DNA of 64,000 bases, from positions 353,096-417,095 of the forward strand of contig CALSMJ010000005.1 of the NCBI GenBank assembly GCA_943787425.1, read 5' to 3'. The notes beneath the pieces were generated by a model. It saw nothing but the letters and a program-made list of their open reading frames with translations. It searched no databases and was not told where the DNA came from. Shown here piece by piece: positions 54,783-62,359 of this stretch. Numbering within the stretch: position 1 is the stretch's first letter; the number at the start of each line of letters is the position of its first letter. The translations under genes were made by a program, and so were the position numbers. This stretch comes from an uncultured Pseudomonadales bacterium (GTDB lineage Bacteria > Pseudomonadota > Gammaproteobacteria > Pseudomonadales > Azotimanducaceae).

Positions 54783-55019
54783 ATGGATCAGCCCGTTGTT
54801 GCACAAAATGCCCCGTACCCTATCGAAGTCGAAGCCGGCAAGTCCTATTTCTGGTGTGCCTGCGGTAAAAGCAGTCAACAGCCCTTTTGCGATGGCTCAC
54901 ATCAAGGCACCAGTATTTTGCCGGAGAAATTTACGGCAACCGATAGCAAGAAAGTCTATTTCTGCGGGTGCAAGAAAACTGCCAACTCGCCCTTATGCGA
55001 TGGCAGCCATAACGCCTAA
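54783..55019 (+). CDS. CDGSH iron-sulfur domain protein
   Basis: Small (78-residue) protein with two complete CDGSH motifs, CACGKSSQQPFCDGSH and CGCKKTANSPLCDGSH. Each ligates a [2Fe-2S] cluster by three Cys and one His (mitoNEET-like, tandem form). There is no membrane segment. AGGA lies 8 nt before the ATG. It is divergent from the acyl-CoA dehydrogenase. The role in electron or cluster transfer is unproven. Confidence 0.92.
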   Translation: MDQPVVAQNAPYPIEVEAGKSYFWCACGKSSQQPFCDGSHQGTSILPEKFTATDSKKVYFCGCKKTANSPLCDGSHNA

Positions 55020-55036
55020 CCGAGGGTACACCCGCG

Positions 55037-56392
55037 TTATAGCAACAGTTGCAACTCAAAACACGCGCCACCCAGCTTGCTGCGGCTGATGGTGAGCGCA
55101 CCCTCGTAACGGTTGGCGATTTCGCTAACCACTGCCAGCCCAATACCTTGACCCGGCGCGCGCGTGTCGAGTCGCGCACCGCGCTGCAGGACCTGCTCGT
55201 GGGACGCGTCCGCAATGCCCGGACCATCATCCTCAACCCGAAGTAGAACCCCCTGCTCGGTTTTTGAGACACTGATTCGAACCAAGCCTGCACAGTATTT
55301 ATAGGCGTTGTCGATCAAATTGCCCCAAGCTTCTTGGATATCACGCTCGCTTGCACGCAGCGCAAGGTTCTCACCCTGTACCGCGGCTTGCACAGCCTTG
55401 TCTCGATAAACTTTCTGCATCGCGCCGTTCAAACGATCCAGTACAACCCTCGCGTGGAGCAGACCTTTGGCCTGATGCGTGCTTGCAATCACCGCTCGCT
55501 CCAGCTGATAGGCGATGAGTTCATCCATCTGCGTAATCTGAACTTCAATCTCGGCTCGATGATCTTCCGTCCGCGCCAGCGTCAGCGCATTGCGGATAAT
55601 CGACAAGGGGGTCTTCAAGCTGTGTGCTAAATTCGCAAGCGTCGTTCGATACCGCTGCGCTTGCTGGCGCTCATGCGCCACTAAGCGATTCAAGGTTTGC
55701 GCCAGCGGCGCAAGCTCCTGAACATAGGGCCCGGACAACGCCCTTTGGTCACCCAAGGTCATTGCTTCAATATCCCGGGTAAAGGTACCAAGCGGTTTTA
55801 ACCCCCACCGCATCACGACAAACTGCAGCGCGGTGAGGAGGCCGATCACGCCTGCGAGCCAACCCCAGAGCCTGGCTCGGAAACCTTCGACCTCCGCCTC
55901 GAGCAACGTGCTTTGCTCCATCACAACGTAATCATAAAGGCCCGTATGACGCTCTCCGAGCCACTGCACTCGGTACGCCAAATATCGTAGGTCGCCTGCT
56001 GCATTGGACACCAAACCGTCGCGCGGAACGCCCGTCGCCACGGTCTCGCCAAGCGCTGCGACCAATTCAGCCGGCAAAACTTGATCCATTGCGGACTGGC
56101 TGCGCCAAACCAGCGCCCCGCGCTCATCCAGAACGAGACCAAAGTGACCCGATCCAAGCTGATTCATTAAGGGGTCTGTCAAGACCGGCGGCAGCAGCAC
56201 TGTCAAGTCATTATCTTCTGTGACCGACAACAGACCATACACCTGTTGCAACAAGCGGCCATTGAGCGCCGCTAGGGCACTGCTTCGAAACGCGTTTTCG
56301 AGGACGAGCCCCATGGTGCCAAGAAAGGCGATCAGCAAAACGGTTGCCGAGATCGTCAAACGTCCACGTAAAGACCCCAATAAAGCCTTCAA
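55037..56392 (-). CDS. PhoQ-like sensor histidine kinase
   Basis: Inner-membrane sensor kinase of 451 residues. An N-terminal membrane helix, a periplasmic sensor of about 130 residues and a second helix (WGWLAGVIGLLTALQFVVM) are followed by HAMP, HisKA and HATPase_c domains. The phospho-His is in LANLAHSLKTPLSII, as in PhoQ. N, G1 and G2 boxes are NLIDNAYKYC, VEDDGPGI and GQGIGLAVVSE. The first codons overlap the end of the regulator gene by 4 nt. The real signal may be Mg2+ or cationic peptides as in PhoQ, but the acidic patch is not obvious. Confidence 0.9.
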   Translation of the reverse strand: MKALLGSLRGRLTISATVLLIAFLGTMGLVLENAFRSSALAALNGRLLQQVYGLLSVTEDNDLTVLLPPVLTDPLMNQLGSGHFGLVLDERGALVWRSQSAMDQVLPAELVAALGETVATGVPRDGLVSNAAGDLRYLAYRVQWLGERHTGLYDYVVMEQSTLLEAEVEGFRARLWGWLAGVIGLLTALQFVVMRWGLKPLGTFTRDIEAMTLGDQRALSGPYVQELAPLAQTLNRLVAHERQQAQRYRTTLANLAHSLKTPLSIIRNALTLARTEDHRAEIEVQITQMDELIAYQLERAVIASTHQAKGLLHARVVLDRLNGAMQKVYRDKAVQAAVQGENLALRASERDIQEAWGNLIDNAYKYCAGLVRISVSKTEQGVLLRVEDDGPGIADASHEQVLQRGARLDTRAPGQGIGLAVVSEIANRYEGALTISRSKLGGACFELQLLL

Positions 56393-57075
56393 CTGACGCA
56401 GTGCTGCATGAGGCGGTAGCCCTGCCCGCGATGGGTTTCGATCTGCAATTCGCTGGTTTCGGCTGCCAGTTTCCGCCTCAGCCGGCCTATAAAGACTTCG
56501 ATCACATTGCTATCTCGATCCATATCTTCTTGGTAGAGGTGATCGGCTAATTCGTTCTTGGAGACAATTTGGCCTGGCCGCCTGAGAAACAACGTTAACA
56601 ATCCGTATTCATAAGCTGTCAGCGACAAGGCTACTTTGCCCACGCTCACCGCCTTTGCCTTCACATCGACGCTTAAGGGGCCAAGCGACAGCGTCGTCTG
56701 CAGGGCGCCATCAGCCCGCCGCGAGAGCGCGCCAAGGCGCGCCACGAGCTCTTCGATGTGAAAGGGTTTTACCAGATAATCATCCGCGCCGGCTTCAAGG
56801 CCCTCGACTTTATCGTGCCAATCGCCCCTTGCGGTTAAAATCAAAATCGGCTGGTCTAGACCCGACGCTCTCAAGGTCTTAACGAGCTCTAAACCGGGCA
56901 GCTTCGGCAGACCAAGATCGATCACCGCAAGATCAAAGGTTTGATTCAAGCCAAAATCGAGGGCTGCGGCGCCATCCCCAAAACTTTCAACCACAAACTG
57001 CCGCTCGGTTAATAGATCAATGAGTTGACCTCGCAGCACATGATCGTCTTCAGCCAGCAGGACCCGTTGCACCAT
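56389..57075 (-). CDS. PhoP-like response regulator
   Basis: OmpR/PhoB-family regulator of 228 residues. The receiver domain carries the phosphoacceptor Asp in LAVIDLGLPKLPG (about residue 52), acidic EDD near the N terminus and the Lys in DDYLVKPFH. A C-terminal winged helix (trans_reg_C) includes SLTAYEYGLLTLFLRR and VIEVFIGRLRRKL. It overlaps the kinase gene by 4 nt and lies 9 bp downstream of the PepSY gene, so the three are one transcript. Confidence 0.93.
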   Translation of the reverse strand: MVQRVLLAEDDHVLRGQLIDLLTERQFVVESFGDGAAALDFGLNQTFDLAVIDLGLPKLPGLELVKTLRASGLDQPILILTARGDWHDKVEGLEAGADDYLVKPFHIEELVARLGALSRRADGALQTTLSLGPLSVDVKAKAVSVGKVALSLTAYEYGLLTLFLRRPGQIVSKNELADHLYQEDMDRDSNVIEVFIGRLRRKLAAETSELQIETHRGQGYRLMQHCVS

Positions 57076-57084
57076 AACGGCCTC

Positions 57085-57429
57085 CTATTCTGTTACCGCG
57101 CCTGATTCTGCGTCAACGTTGACAAAGTTCACCACACCCCCTTCCGACAAGGTCTTAACCTGATAGAGTGTTTGGTCACGACGCTCAATGAGTTTAATGC
57201 CCAAAATTCGTCGATCTTGGAATCGTTCTTTGACTCGGCGCGCCGCAGACTGATTATCAATCGCCGGGCCACGGGCGCGCGCATCCGTGCTGTAACGATT
57301 CAGCGTCGGCAAGCTGTTGATCGGCTCGACCTGCGAGCGCGGACGTTCATTCGGCTTGGGCGCAGCATTGAGTCCTGCGCCCAACATCACAAGCCCCACC
57401 ATCACAACCCACTTGATCGAATCTTTCAA
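57085..57429 (-). CDS. PepSY-domain exported protein
   Basis: Small exported protein of 114 residues. It has a signal peptide (IKWVVMVGLVMLGAGLNA) and one C-terminal PepSY repeat (AARRVKERFQDRRILGIKL to VNVDAESGAVTE). PepSY proteins often sit upstream of PhoPQ-like systems and may modulate the sensor or a protease. It is the first gene of the three-gene two-component operon. Confidence 0.85.
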   Translation of the reverse strand: MKDSIKWVVMVGLVMLGAGLNAAPKPNERPRSQVEPINSLPTLNRYSTDARARGPAIDNQSAARRVKERFQDRRILGIKLIERRDQTLYQVKTLSEGGVVNFVNVDAESGAVTE

Positions 57430-57526
57430 AACACCATCCTTTTTTGACAGTGCTCAAGTTTACCCCACCGGCGTGTGCGACACCCTTAATCGCACCTGCG
57501 CGCCAGGATCTGAGCCCATGCGAACA

Positions 57527-57964
57527 TTATAAACGCTGACCATTATACTCATAGGCGACATCGTATCCGAGTAACCGCTCCTCAACTCGAGCAGTGTGAT
57601 GGGTCTCACAGACTTCCCGATCTTCATATCGCGCCTTCTGGTGACGGTTTTTCGCCATCGCATTGCCCACTGTTGCGCCCAATACAGAACCCAGTATCGC
57701 GCCCACCTGCTTGTTACGCTTTTTATGGCCGACCGCATGGCCAATCGCGCCGCCGACCACCCCGCCGACGACCAACCCCACGCCGTGATCTGTATTGCGG
57801 CGGACCGCCACCCGCTCAACCCAACAGGTCCGGGATGGTGTTTCGATGGATACTTGCTCAAATACCGGTACAGCGCTCAATACCACCGCCTCTTCAAACA
57901 CCACGGAACTCGCGAGCGCCATTGGGGCAAGACTGGACAACAAAAACAGCGATAAGACTTTCAT
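57527..57964 (-). CDS. Glycine-zipper 2TM-domain envelope protein
   Basis: Exported protein of 145 residues with a signal peptide (KVLSLFLLSSLAPMALA). A glycine-zipper two-helix domain follows (VGLVVGGVVGGAIGHAVGH and VGAILGSVLGATVGNAMA, about residues 62-103), as in the Rickettsia 17-kDa antigen/SlyB-like family. Two Cys residues flank the zipper. SlyB-type proteins are regulated by PhoPQ in enterobacteria, which fits the neighbours. That link is inference. Confidence 0.85.
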   Translation of the reverse strand: MKVLSLFLLSSLAPMALASSVVFEEAVVLSAVPVFEQVSIETPSRTCWVERVAVRRNTDHGVGLVVGGVVGGAIGHAVGHKKRNKQVGAILGSVLGATVGNAMAKNRHQKARYEDREVCETHHTARVEERLLGYDVAYEYNGQRL

Positions 57965-57994
57965 AGTTGGTCCTCCTATTAGACTGGAAGGACT

Positions 57995-58882
57995 TTACGA
58001 TGATTTAGATGAACCGAAACTGAACTCAAGATCACCCTGCACCGCAGCAATCGAATGATCCGGCTTGAGCGTAATCACAAGATCCGCTCGAGCCGGCGCA
58101 TCCTGCAGCATCCACTGCGTGATGCGCTGATAATAGCCAATAAAAGCCTGGATCTCCGACCGGGTCATTGTATTAGGCCCCTGATTAAAGCGCGCCTCCT
58201 GTTCTGCCCGCCAATCTAAAATGGCTTCAAAATTAGGTGCCTTGAGATAAACCCAATAATCAACGGTAAACAGCTGCTGGTAGGGTTGGCCTGCTAAGTA
58301 TTCGTTAACGCGCTGCCGCCAAATGCCGTGTGGATCCTGTTCGGTCTCTAAACGATTAACCGGCGTTGCCAATCGCCGAGCGGGCTCAGGCAAAGCCCCC
58401 AAGCACCAGCCTTCAAGCAAGACCTTCTCGCTGCCGGCGGGAATCGTCATCGTGCCAGCACGATCATCAAGCCCCTTATCGAACACGGGCACCTGCGCCG
58501 CCTGGCCCGCACACAAAGCCAGTTTCGCTTGCTGCATGAGGTCAATATCGTGGGTGCCGGGTACACCGCGTACTTGGAACATGGGGTGTTCGGTCATCAT
58601 CTTCGCGCGCGCCGAGCGCGTCTTGTAAAAATCGTCCAGCGACAGACTGGCAACCGGCGTTGCTCGCGCCTGCTCAAGAACCGCTTTCAAAACCCTGACC
58701 AGAGTTGACTTACCGCTGCCTTGACTGCCTGAAAAGCCAATCGTTTTGTTGCGCCCGAGCATCACCTTGGCCACCAAGGCCTTAAGCAATGCGGGGTAGG
58801 CCGGATCAGTAATCTGGGCCTGCGCCAATTGCTCGACAATAACGGTATCGATCGCTGACTTTAGAATGATGACAGCCTCCAA
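57995..58882 (-). CDS. D-glycerate 3-kinase-like P-loop kinase
   Basis: P-loop kinase of up to 295 residues, resembling the plant/cyanobacterial GLYK and YggC-like group. Features are the P-loop SGSQGSGKSTLV, SLSLDDFYKTRSARAKM, QVRGVPGTHDID, VPVFDKGLDDRAG and VLLEGWCLGALPEP. It probably phosphorylates D-glycerate, connecting photorespiration-type or glyoxylate metabolism to glycolysis. The start is unclear. TTG at 58882 overlaps the GGAGG ribosome-binding site, and no in-frame ATG or GTG lies at a normal distance. An ATT codon stands 8 nt after GGAGG. Confidence 0.8.
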   Translation of the reverse strand: MEAVIILKSAIDTVIVEQLAQAQITDPAYPALLKALVAKVMLGRNKTIGFSGSQGSGKSTLVRVLKAVLEQARATPVASLSLDDFYKTRSARAKMMTEHPMFQVRGVPGTHDIDLMQQAKLALCAGQAAQVPVFDKGLDDRAGTMTIPAGSEKVLLEGWCLGALPEPARRLATPVNRLETEQDPHGIWRQRVNEYLAGQPYQQLFTVDYWVYLKAPNFEAILDWRAEQEARFNQGPNTMTRSEIQAFIGYYQRITQWMLQDAPARADLVITLKPDHSIAAVQGDLEFSFGSSKSS

Positions 58883-59006
58883 ACGAACTGGTAATGCATT
58901 GTATTACGGATTACCAGCCCTTGACCGACCCGAATACTCAGGTCTCTGTTTGCCATTACAGTGCCGTCCGCAGGCATTTTTTGCGGGATCAAAACTTTTA
59001 AGGCAA

Positions 59007-59022
59007 GTCAGAACAAACTGAC
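59007..59022 (-). terminator. Weak terminator-like hairpin after dinG
   Basis: GTCAG and CTGAC form a 5-bp stem with a 6-base loop immediately after the dinG stop, followed by TTGCCTT. It is a poor match to an intrinsic terminator. Confidence 0.25.
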
Positions 59023-59023
59023 C

Positions 59024-61145
59024 TTAACCCGTCGTTGCCGGATCCCATCGAAACGGCGGTAAGGCCGCAATCAGCTTTCGACCATAGGCTTTTGTGGTGA
59101 GACGCCCGTCTAAAATCGTGACAACGCCTGAATCTTGCTCCGTTCGAAGCAACCGCCCGGCGGCCTGAGTCAACCGCAAGGCGGCGTGGGGTAACATCAG
59201 CTCGTAAAAAGCATTGCCGCCTTTCGCCTCTATCCACTCCTGCTGCGTCGCCCCCACCGGATCATCCGGAACACTAAACGGGATCTTTGCAATGATCACC
59301 TGCTGGCAATAATCTCCAGGTAAGTCGACCCCTTCGGCGAAGCTCGCAAGCCCCATCAAATAGCTGCGTTTTCCGGCATCGACTCGATCGCGATGTTGGT
59401 TCAACAATTCGGCCTTACTGATTTCACCTTGAAGCAAACAATCCCCCCGCAAATCTGCTGGCAAGGCATCGATCACCGCAAAAAATTGTCGCCAGGAGGT
59501 GAACAATACCAAGGCGCTCTGAAACTCGGTTAAGAGTCCTGGCATCAAACTGGCAATTTCTTCGGTATGGGCATTCGGATCCGATGGATTTTGCCGCATT
59601 TTCGGCACCCGCAGACGGCCTTGCTGCGCGTAATCAAACGGACTGGGCACGATCAAACCCACGACGTCCTCGGGCAAGCCCAGATCGGCAGCAACCAATT
59701 CAAAATCTTGTCCGACGGCAAGCGTGGCTGAGGTCAACACCGCGCCTGCGCAGCGCGTCCAGAGCTTTTCATACAACAAATCATCGACTTGAATCGGCGT
59801 GCAGTGAACCAACAGATCATCGGGCCTAAAGTCCAGCCATCGCGCGGAGGGCGATGCCTCCGGCGCCTGAGGCTGACCGAACAAGAGCAGCAGCCGTTGC
59901 GCGGCAACAAACCGACTTGAAAAGCCGCCGAGCACGGGAATCAACCCTTCTAGCGCCAATCGCTCTTTTAGGGTCGGCGCCGCTGACCGATTGTTCCAAG
60001 GTCCGGCGCCAATCCTGAACCGCGCGGTCCAGTTGCCCCAAGAGGCTGCCCAAGTGGTGACATTCTGTCTGCAGGCTCGGATCGATTTCGCCACCCGCGA
60101 AGCGATATCGTCCGACATCGCCTTGTGCCATGGCGTCAACTTCGAAACCCGCAAAATGCTGCATCAGTTGATCAAAACAAGTGAGCGCCTCGGCAATCAC
60201 CACAGCAAAGCCGGGTTTGCCTGATAAAGTTTGTGCGACCTCCGTGAGCTCGGCAGCGGCCAGATCCTGCTCAAGCTGATCCAGCAAGGTCGCGCCCGCC
60301 TCCAAAACGCTGCGGGTTGTCGTGCGGCCTAGAAACCCCGCCCATTGCGATCGCGCCTTCTCGACCAAATGATGGGCTTCATCGAAACACATATACACTG
60401 GACTCGGGCGGCGGCAGAATCTGGCTTTCTTCAGAGGCCAAGTCGGCCAACAGCATAGATCGTGGTTCGTCACGATCACATCCACCTGATCTAAGCCTTC
60501 TCTCGCTCTGAAAAAAGCACACTGGCTGAAAAAACTGCATTGCCGATTGGTGCATTGACTCCGATCAGTACTGACGCCGCGCCAAATCTGATCTTCAACG
60601 ACGACCGCTAACGAGTCGCGATCGCCATCCCAAGTGCCATTACCGTAACTGTCTAACAACAACGACAAGACTTGTGCTTGATTGGGCGCGTTGACCAACA
60701 ATTCATCTGGAAAGAAGTCTGAGGTTTTTGAGGATTGGCCCCGACCCTCCAAGCTGGCATCCAGTTTGGATAGGCAAAGATACCGGCGCCGGCCTTTGGC
60801 TAGCGAGAAGGTAAAGTTCATCCCCGCCTTGGCCTGTATATCGGGCAAATCACGCAATACCAACTGCTCCTGAAGGGCAATGGTGGCCGTTGAGATGATC
60901 AAGGTTTTGTCTTTGGCCGCAGCAATCAAGGCGCCGGTTAAAGCATAGGCCACCGTTTTGCCGGTACCCGTGCCGGCTTGCACCAATGCAATGGGCGACG
61001 TGTCGATTCCGGCGGTGTCCCCGGCTAACCGTCGTGCGACCTCTGCAATCATTAATCTCTGGCCATATCGGGGCCGGAATTGCTTTGCCGATAAAAAAGA
61101 GGAATAGTAGCCCTGAATTTCGTCACGAAGAGATTGTTCAATCAT
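59024..61145 (-). pseudogene. dinG: DinG-type ATP-dependent helicase, interrupted by a one-base frameshift
   Basis: XPD-like 5'-3' DNA helicase with a [4Fe-4S] cluster. The N-terminal part starts at ATG 61145 (MIEQSLRDEIQGYYSSFL). It contains Walker A QAGTGTGKT, cluster cysteines around CTNRQCSFFSQC and the DEAH box FDEAHHLVEKA. The C-terminal part resumes in the +1 frame, with LTSATLAVGQ and GLASFAEGVDLPGD and the final QAAGRLLRTEQD. Deleting one base from the run of four A residues (T4 at 59966-59969 on the plus strand) would join them into one protein of about 706 residues. It is either a real recent mutation or a homopolymer sequencing error. All catalytic motifs are present. Confidence 0.85.
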
Positions 61146-62359
61146 GATCACCGCAGCTCAAGGTAAGGGTTATTTCAGAAAGCGTGGATTCATCGAACCA
61201 CTTCCACGACGTTGGGGCGTCTGCGTTGCCATCATACTCGGTGTCACCCTAGGATTTAAAGCGAGCGCCGCATTACCGCTGGAGCAACTCTCCTTGCCCG
61301 CGGGCTTCCAAATCAGCATTTACGCAGAGGTCGAGAATCCCAGACAACTGGCTTTGGATGACCAAGGCGTGCTCTATGCCGGTAGTCGTCGCGCTGGACG
61401 GGTTCATGCTATTTGGGATCAAGACCAGGACGGGTTTGCGGAAACGGTCAAGGTCATTGCCTCGGACCTCACCATGCCTTCTGGGATTGCGATCAAAGAC
61501 AACCAGCTCTACATTGCAGCGGTTGATACCATCTATCAAACTGGTCCGCTTGATGAGGTGCTTCTAAAGCCTGTAACGCTGAGTCCCGTTTTCACCCAGC
61601 TCCCCAAAGACAAACACCATGGTTGGAAATTCATCGATTTCGGGCCGGATGGCTTGCTGTACATTCCGGTGGGGGCGCCGTGCAACATCTGCCTGTCTGA
61701 CAATTCCGTTTATGCCTCGATTCAAACCTTGGACCTTTCAGTCACGCCCAAAGCGCTCAAAGCGTTTGCCCACGGTGTTCGAAACTCGGTGGGGTTTTAC
61801 TTGGCACCCCGAAACCCAAGCGCTTTGGTTTACCGACAATGGTCGGGATCACTTAGGCGATGACAGCCCAGCGTGCGAACTCAACATCGCAAGTACCCGC
61901 GGCCTGCATTTTGGCTACCCTTATCGCCACGGCCTGGATGTGATTGATCCAGAATTTGGCGCCCGAACGCCGGACCGAGTCTTAACGCCCCCCGCGCTCG
62001 CGCTCGGGCCCCACGTTGCCCCCTTGGGGGTTGCCTTTGCCACGGGCGCTCAGTTCCCCGCCCCGTATCAAAACCAACTCTTCATTGCCGAGCATGGTAG
62101 CTGGAACCGCACAGCGGACGCGGGACACACCGGCCACCGCATCACGATTGCCCGGGGCCAGTCCGATGACTTGCGGGCAGAGACCTTCATAGAAGGATGG
62201 CTGCAAAACAATCAAGCCTGGGGCCGGCCGGCCGATTTGCTGTTCCATCCAGATGGTAGCCTGTTGATTGCCGATGACCTGGCCAACGTCATTTATCGGG
62301 TCACCTTTGATGCCAAAGTTGCCGCCGTCGGCCAAGCGCTGCCAATGCCTGCGTCGTGA
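61144..62359 (+). pseudogene. Sorbosone dehydrogenase-like (PQQ-type beta-propeller) protein, frameshifted
   Basis: Exported beta-propeller of the L-sorbosone/PQQ-dependent sugar dehydrogenase family. The N-terminal part (ATG 61144) has a hydrophobic segment (GVCVAIILGVTLGFKASA) after a long basic start, then LPAGFQISIYAEV and FAHGVRNSVGF. The second part continues one base out of frame with TWHPETQALWFTDNGRDHLGDD and LFIAEHGSWNR. Removing one base from GGGGTTTT at 61791-61798 restores a single protein of about 404 residues. Its ATG shares the palindrome CATG with the dinG ATG on the other strand. The stop overlaps the next gene by 4 nt. Confidence 0.8.

Noticed and set aside
57527..57546. 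Two TATAAT hexamers on the minus strand as promoters for the PepSY-phoPQ operon
   Set aside because: They coincide with Tyr/Asn codons and the stop of the glycine-zipper gene, and no acceptable -35 was found at 16-18 bp from either.
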